In this document: piece after piece, positions 42,007 through 42,047 of the stretch
How positions within the stretch are numbered: the first letter of the stretch is position 1
Layout: each line of letters opens with the position of its first letter
Assembly: GCA_947627255.1 (NCBI GenBank)
Contig: CANQVI010000008.1
Location: 1-42,047, forward strand
Source of the DNA: an uncultured Clostridia bacterium
GTDB taxonomy: Bacteria > Bacillota > Clostridia > TANB77 > CAG-465
Direction: 5' to 3'
Length of the DNA stretch: 42,047 nt
Notes under the pieces: model-generated
What the model saw: the letters and a program-made list of their open reading frames with translations, nothing else
What the model was told of the DNA's origin: nothing
Database searches by the model: none
Made by a program: the position numbers and the translations under genes

Positions 42007-42036
42007 AAATAGCTTAAGATTTCTCTTAAGCTATTA
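42007..42036. terminator. terminator hairpin identical to the one at 3736
   Basis: A perfect 11-bp stem (ATAGCTTAAGA / TCTTAAGCTAT) with a TTTC loop. All 29 bases match 3736-3764. It likely ends a gene outside the window. Confidence 0.7.
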
Positions 42037-42047
42037 TTTAGACTACG

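Larger units (their letters stand above)
41705..42047. other. gene-free stretch at the window end
   Basis: This stretch of about 340 bases holds the deacetylase promoter and two hairpins, listed separately. I see no coding region, tRNA or riboswitch. The next gene lies beyond the window. Confidence 0.7.

Noticed and set aside
1-42047. CRISPR arrays, tRNA or rRNA genes.
   Set aside because: No regularly spaced short repeats and no cloverleaf or rRNA-like stretch could be found by eye.

Overview
The window comes from a very AT-rich, spore-forming member of the Bacillota, most likely class Clostridia. The evidence is the complete eight-gene spoIIIA operon, sleB-ypeB, bofA, GGAGG-type ribosome binding sites and TTGACA/TATAAT promoters. 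No tRNA, rRNA, transposase or CRISPR array was seen. Nothing here fixes genus or species.

Layout. (1) 1-3.2 kb: a DUF1653 gene and secA, with a small divergent secreted DUF1980-like gene. (2) 3.8-5.3 kb: a three-gene unit ending in a stand-alone MshEN/GspE-N-like protein. (3) 5.4-10.3 kb: spoIIIAA-AH, which builds the mother-cell side of the feeding-tube channel. (4) 10.3-17.1 kb: an accessory island built around an ECF sigma factor and its membrane anti-sigma protein. (5) 17.1-22.3 kb: a SWIM/SNF2 helicase and a membrane-anchored SH3/GH18 protein. (6) 22.3-27.0 kb: the D-alanine branch of peptidoglycan synthesis (alr, alpha/beta hydrolase, membrane-fused MurF, ddl) in one operon. (7) 27.2-32.4 kb: a Sel1-repeat protein facing a three-gene operon of a DUF6873-like protein, pcrA and a Ham1-type nucleotidase. 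(8) 32.5-37.7 kb: frr-cdsA-rseP-bofA-sleB-ypeB plus one small gene. (9) 37.8-41.7 kb: topB, a secreted domain protein, and a PdaC-like polysaccharide deacetylase carrying the same domain at its N-terminus.

The accessory island is the most interesting part. A regulatory cassette of about 510 bp occurs twice as a direct repeat, 3.49 kb apart, and its central ~410 bp look identical. Each copy works in both directions. Rightward it reads into a membrane protein (copy 1) or the sigma/anti-sigma pair (copy 2). Leftward it reads through a 9-codon leader, MKQIRSPPY, into a cargo gene. Copy 2 drives a 791-residue peptidoglycan-binding/DUF1906 protein. Copy 1 drives a frameshifted matrixin-like protease remnant and a membrane-anchored protein. 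Three different sites in the cassette arms share the pattern TGAAAC-N19-TC(T/A)ATAT, the form expected of a promoter for the resident ECF sigma factor. The anti-sigma ectodomain appears homologous to the extracytoplasmic domain of the protein made from the copy 1 operon. The leader ends in an Arg-Ser-Pro-Pro motif similar to RAPP-type arrest peptides, and an AT hairpin separates it from the cargo ribosome binding site. Together this suggests a self-regulated ECF module with translational attenuation of secreted or wall-directed cargo. That reading is inference from sequence alone.

Most of the remaining genes serve cell envelope and sporulation: protein export (SecA), the sporulation channel, D-Ala-D-Ala supply, phospholipid synthesis (CdsA), site-2 proteolysis with its BofA-type partner, and germination wall lysis (SleB/YpeB).
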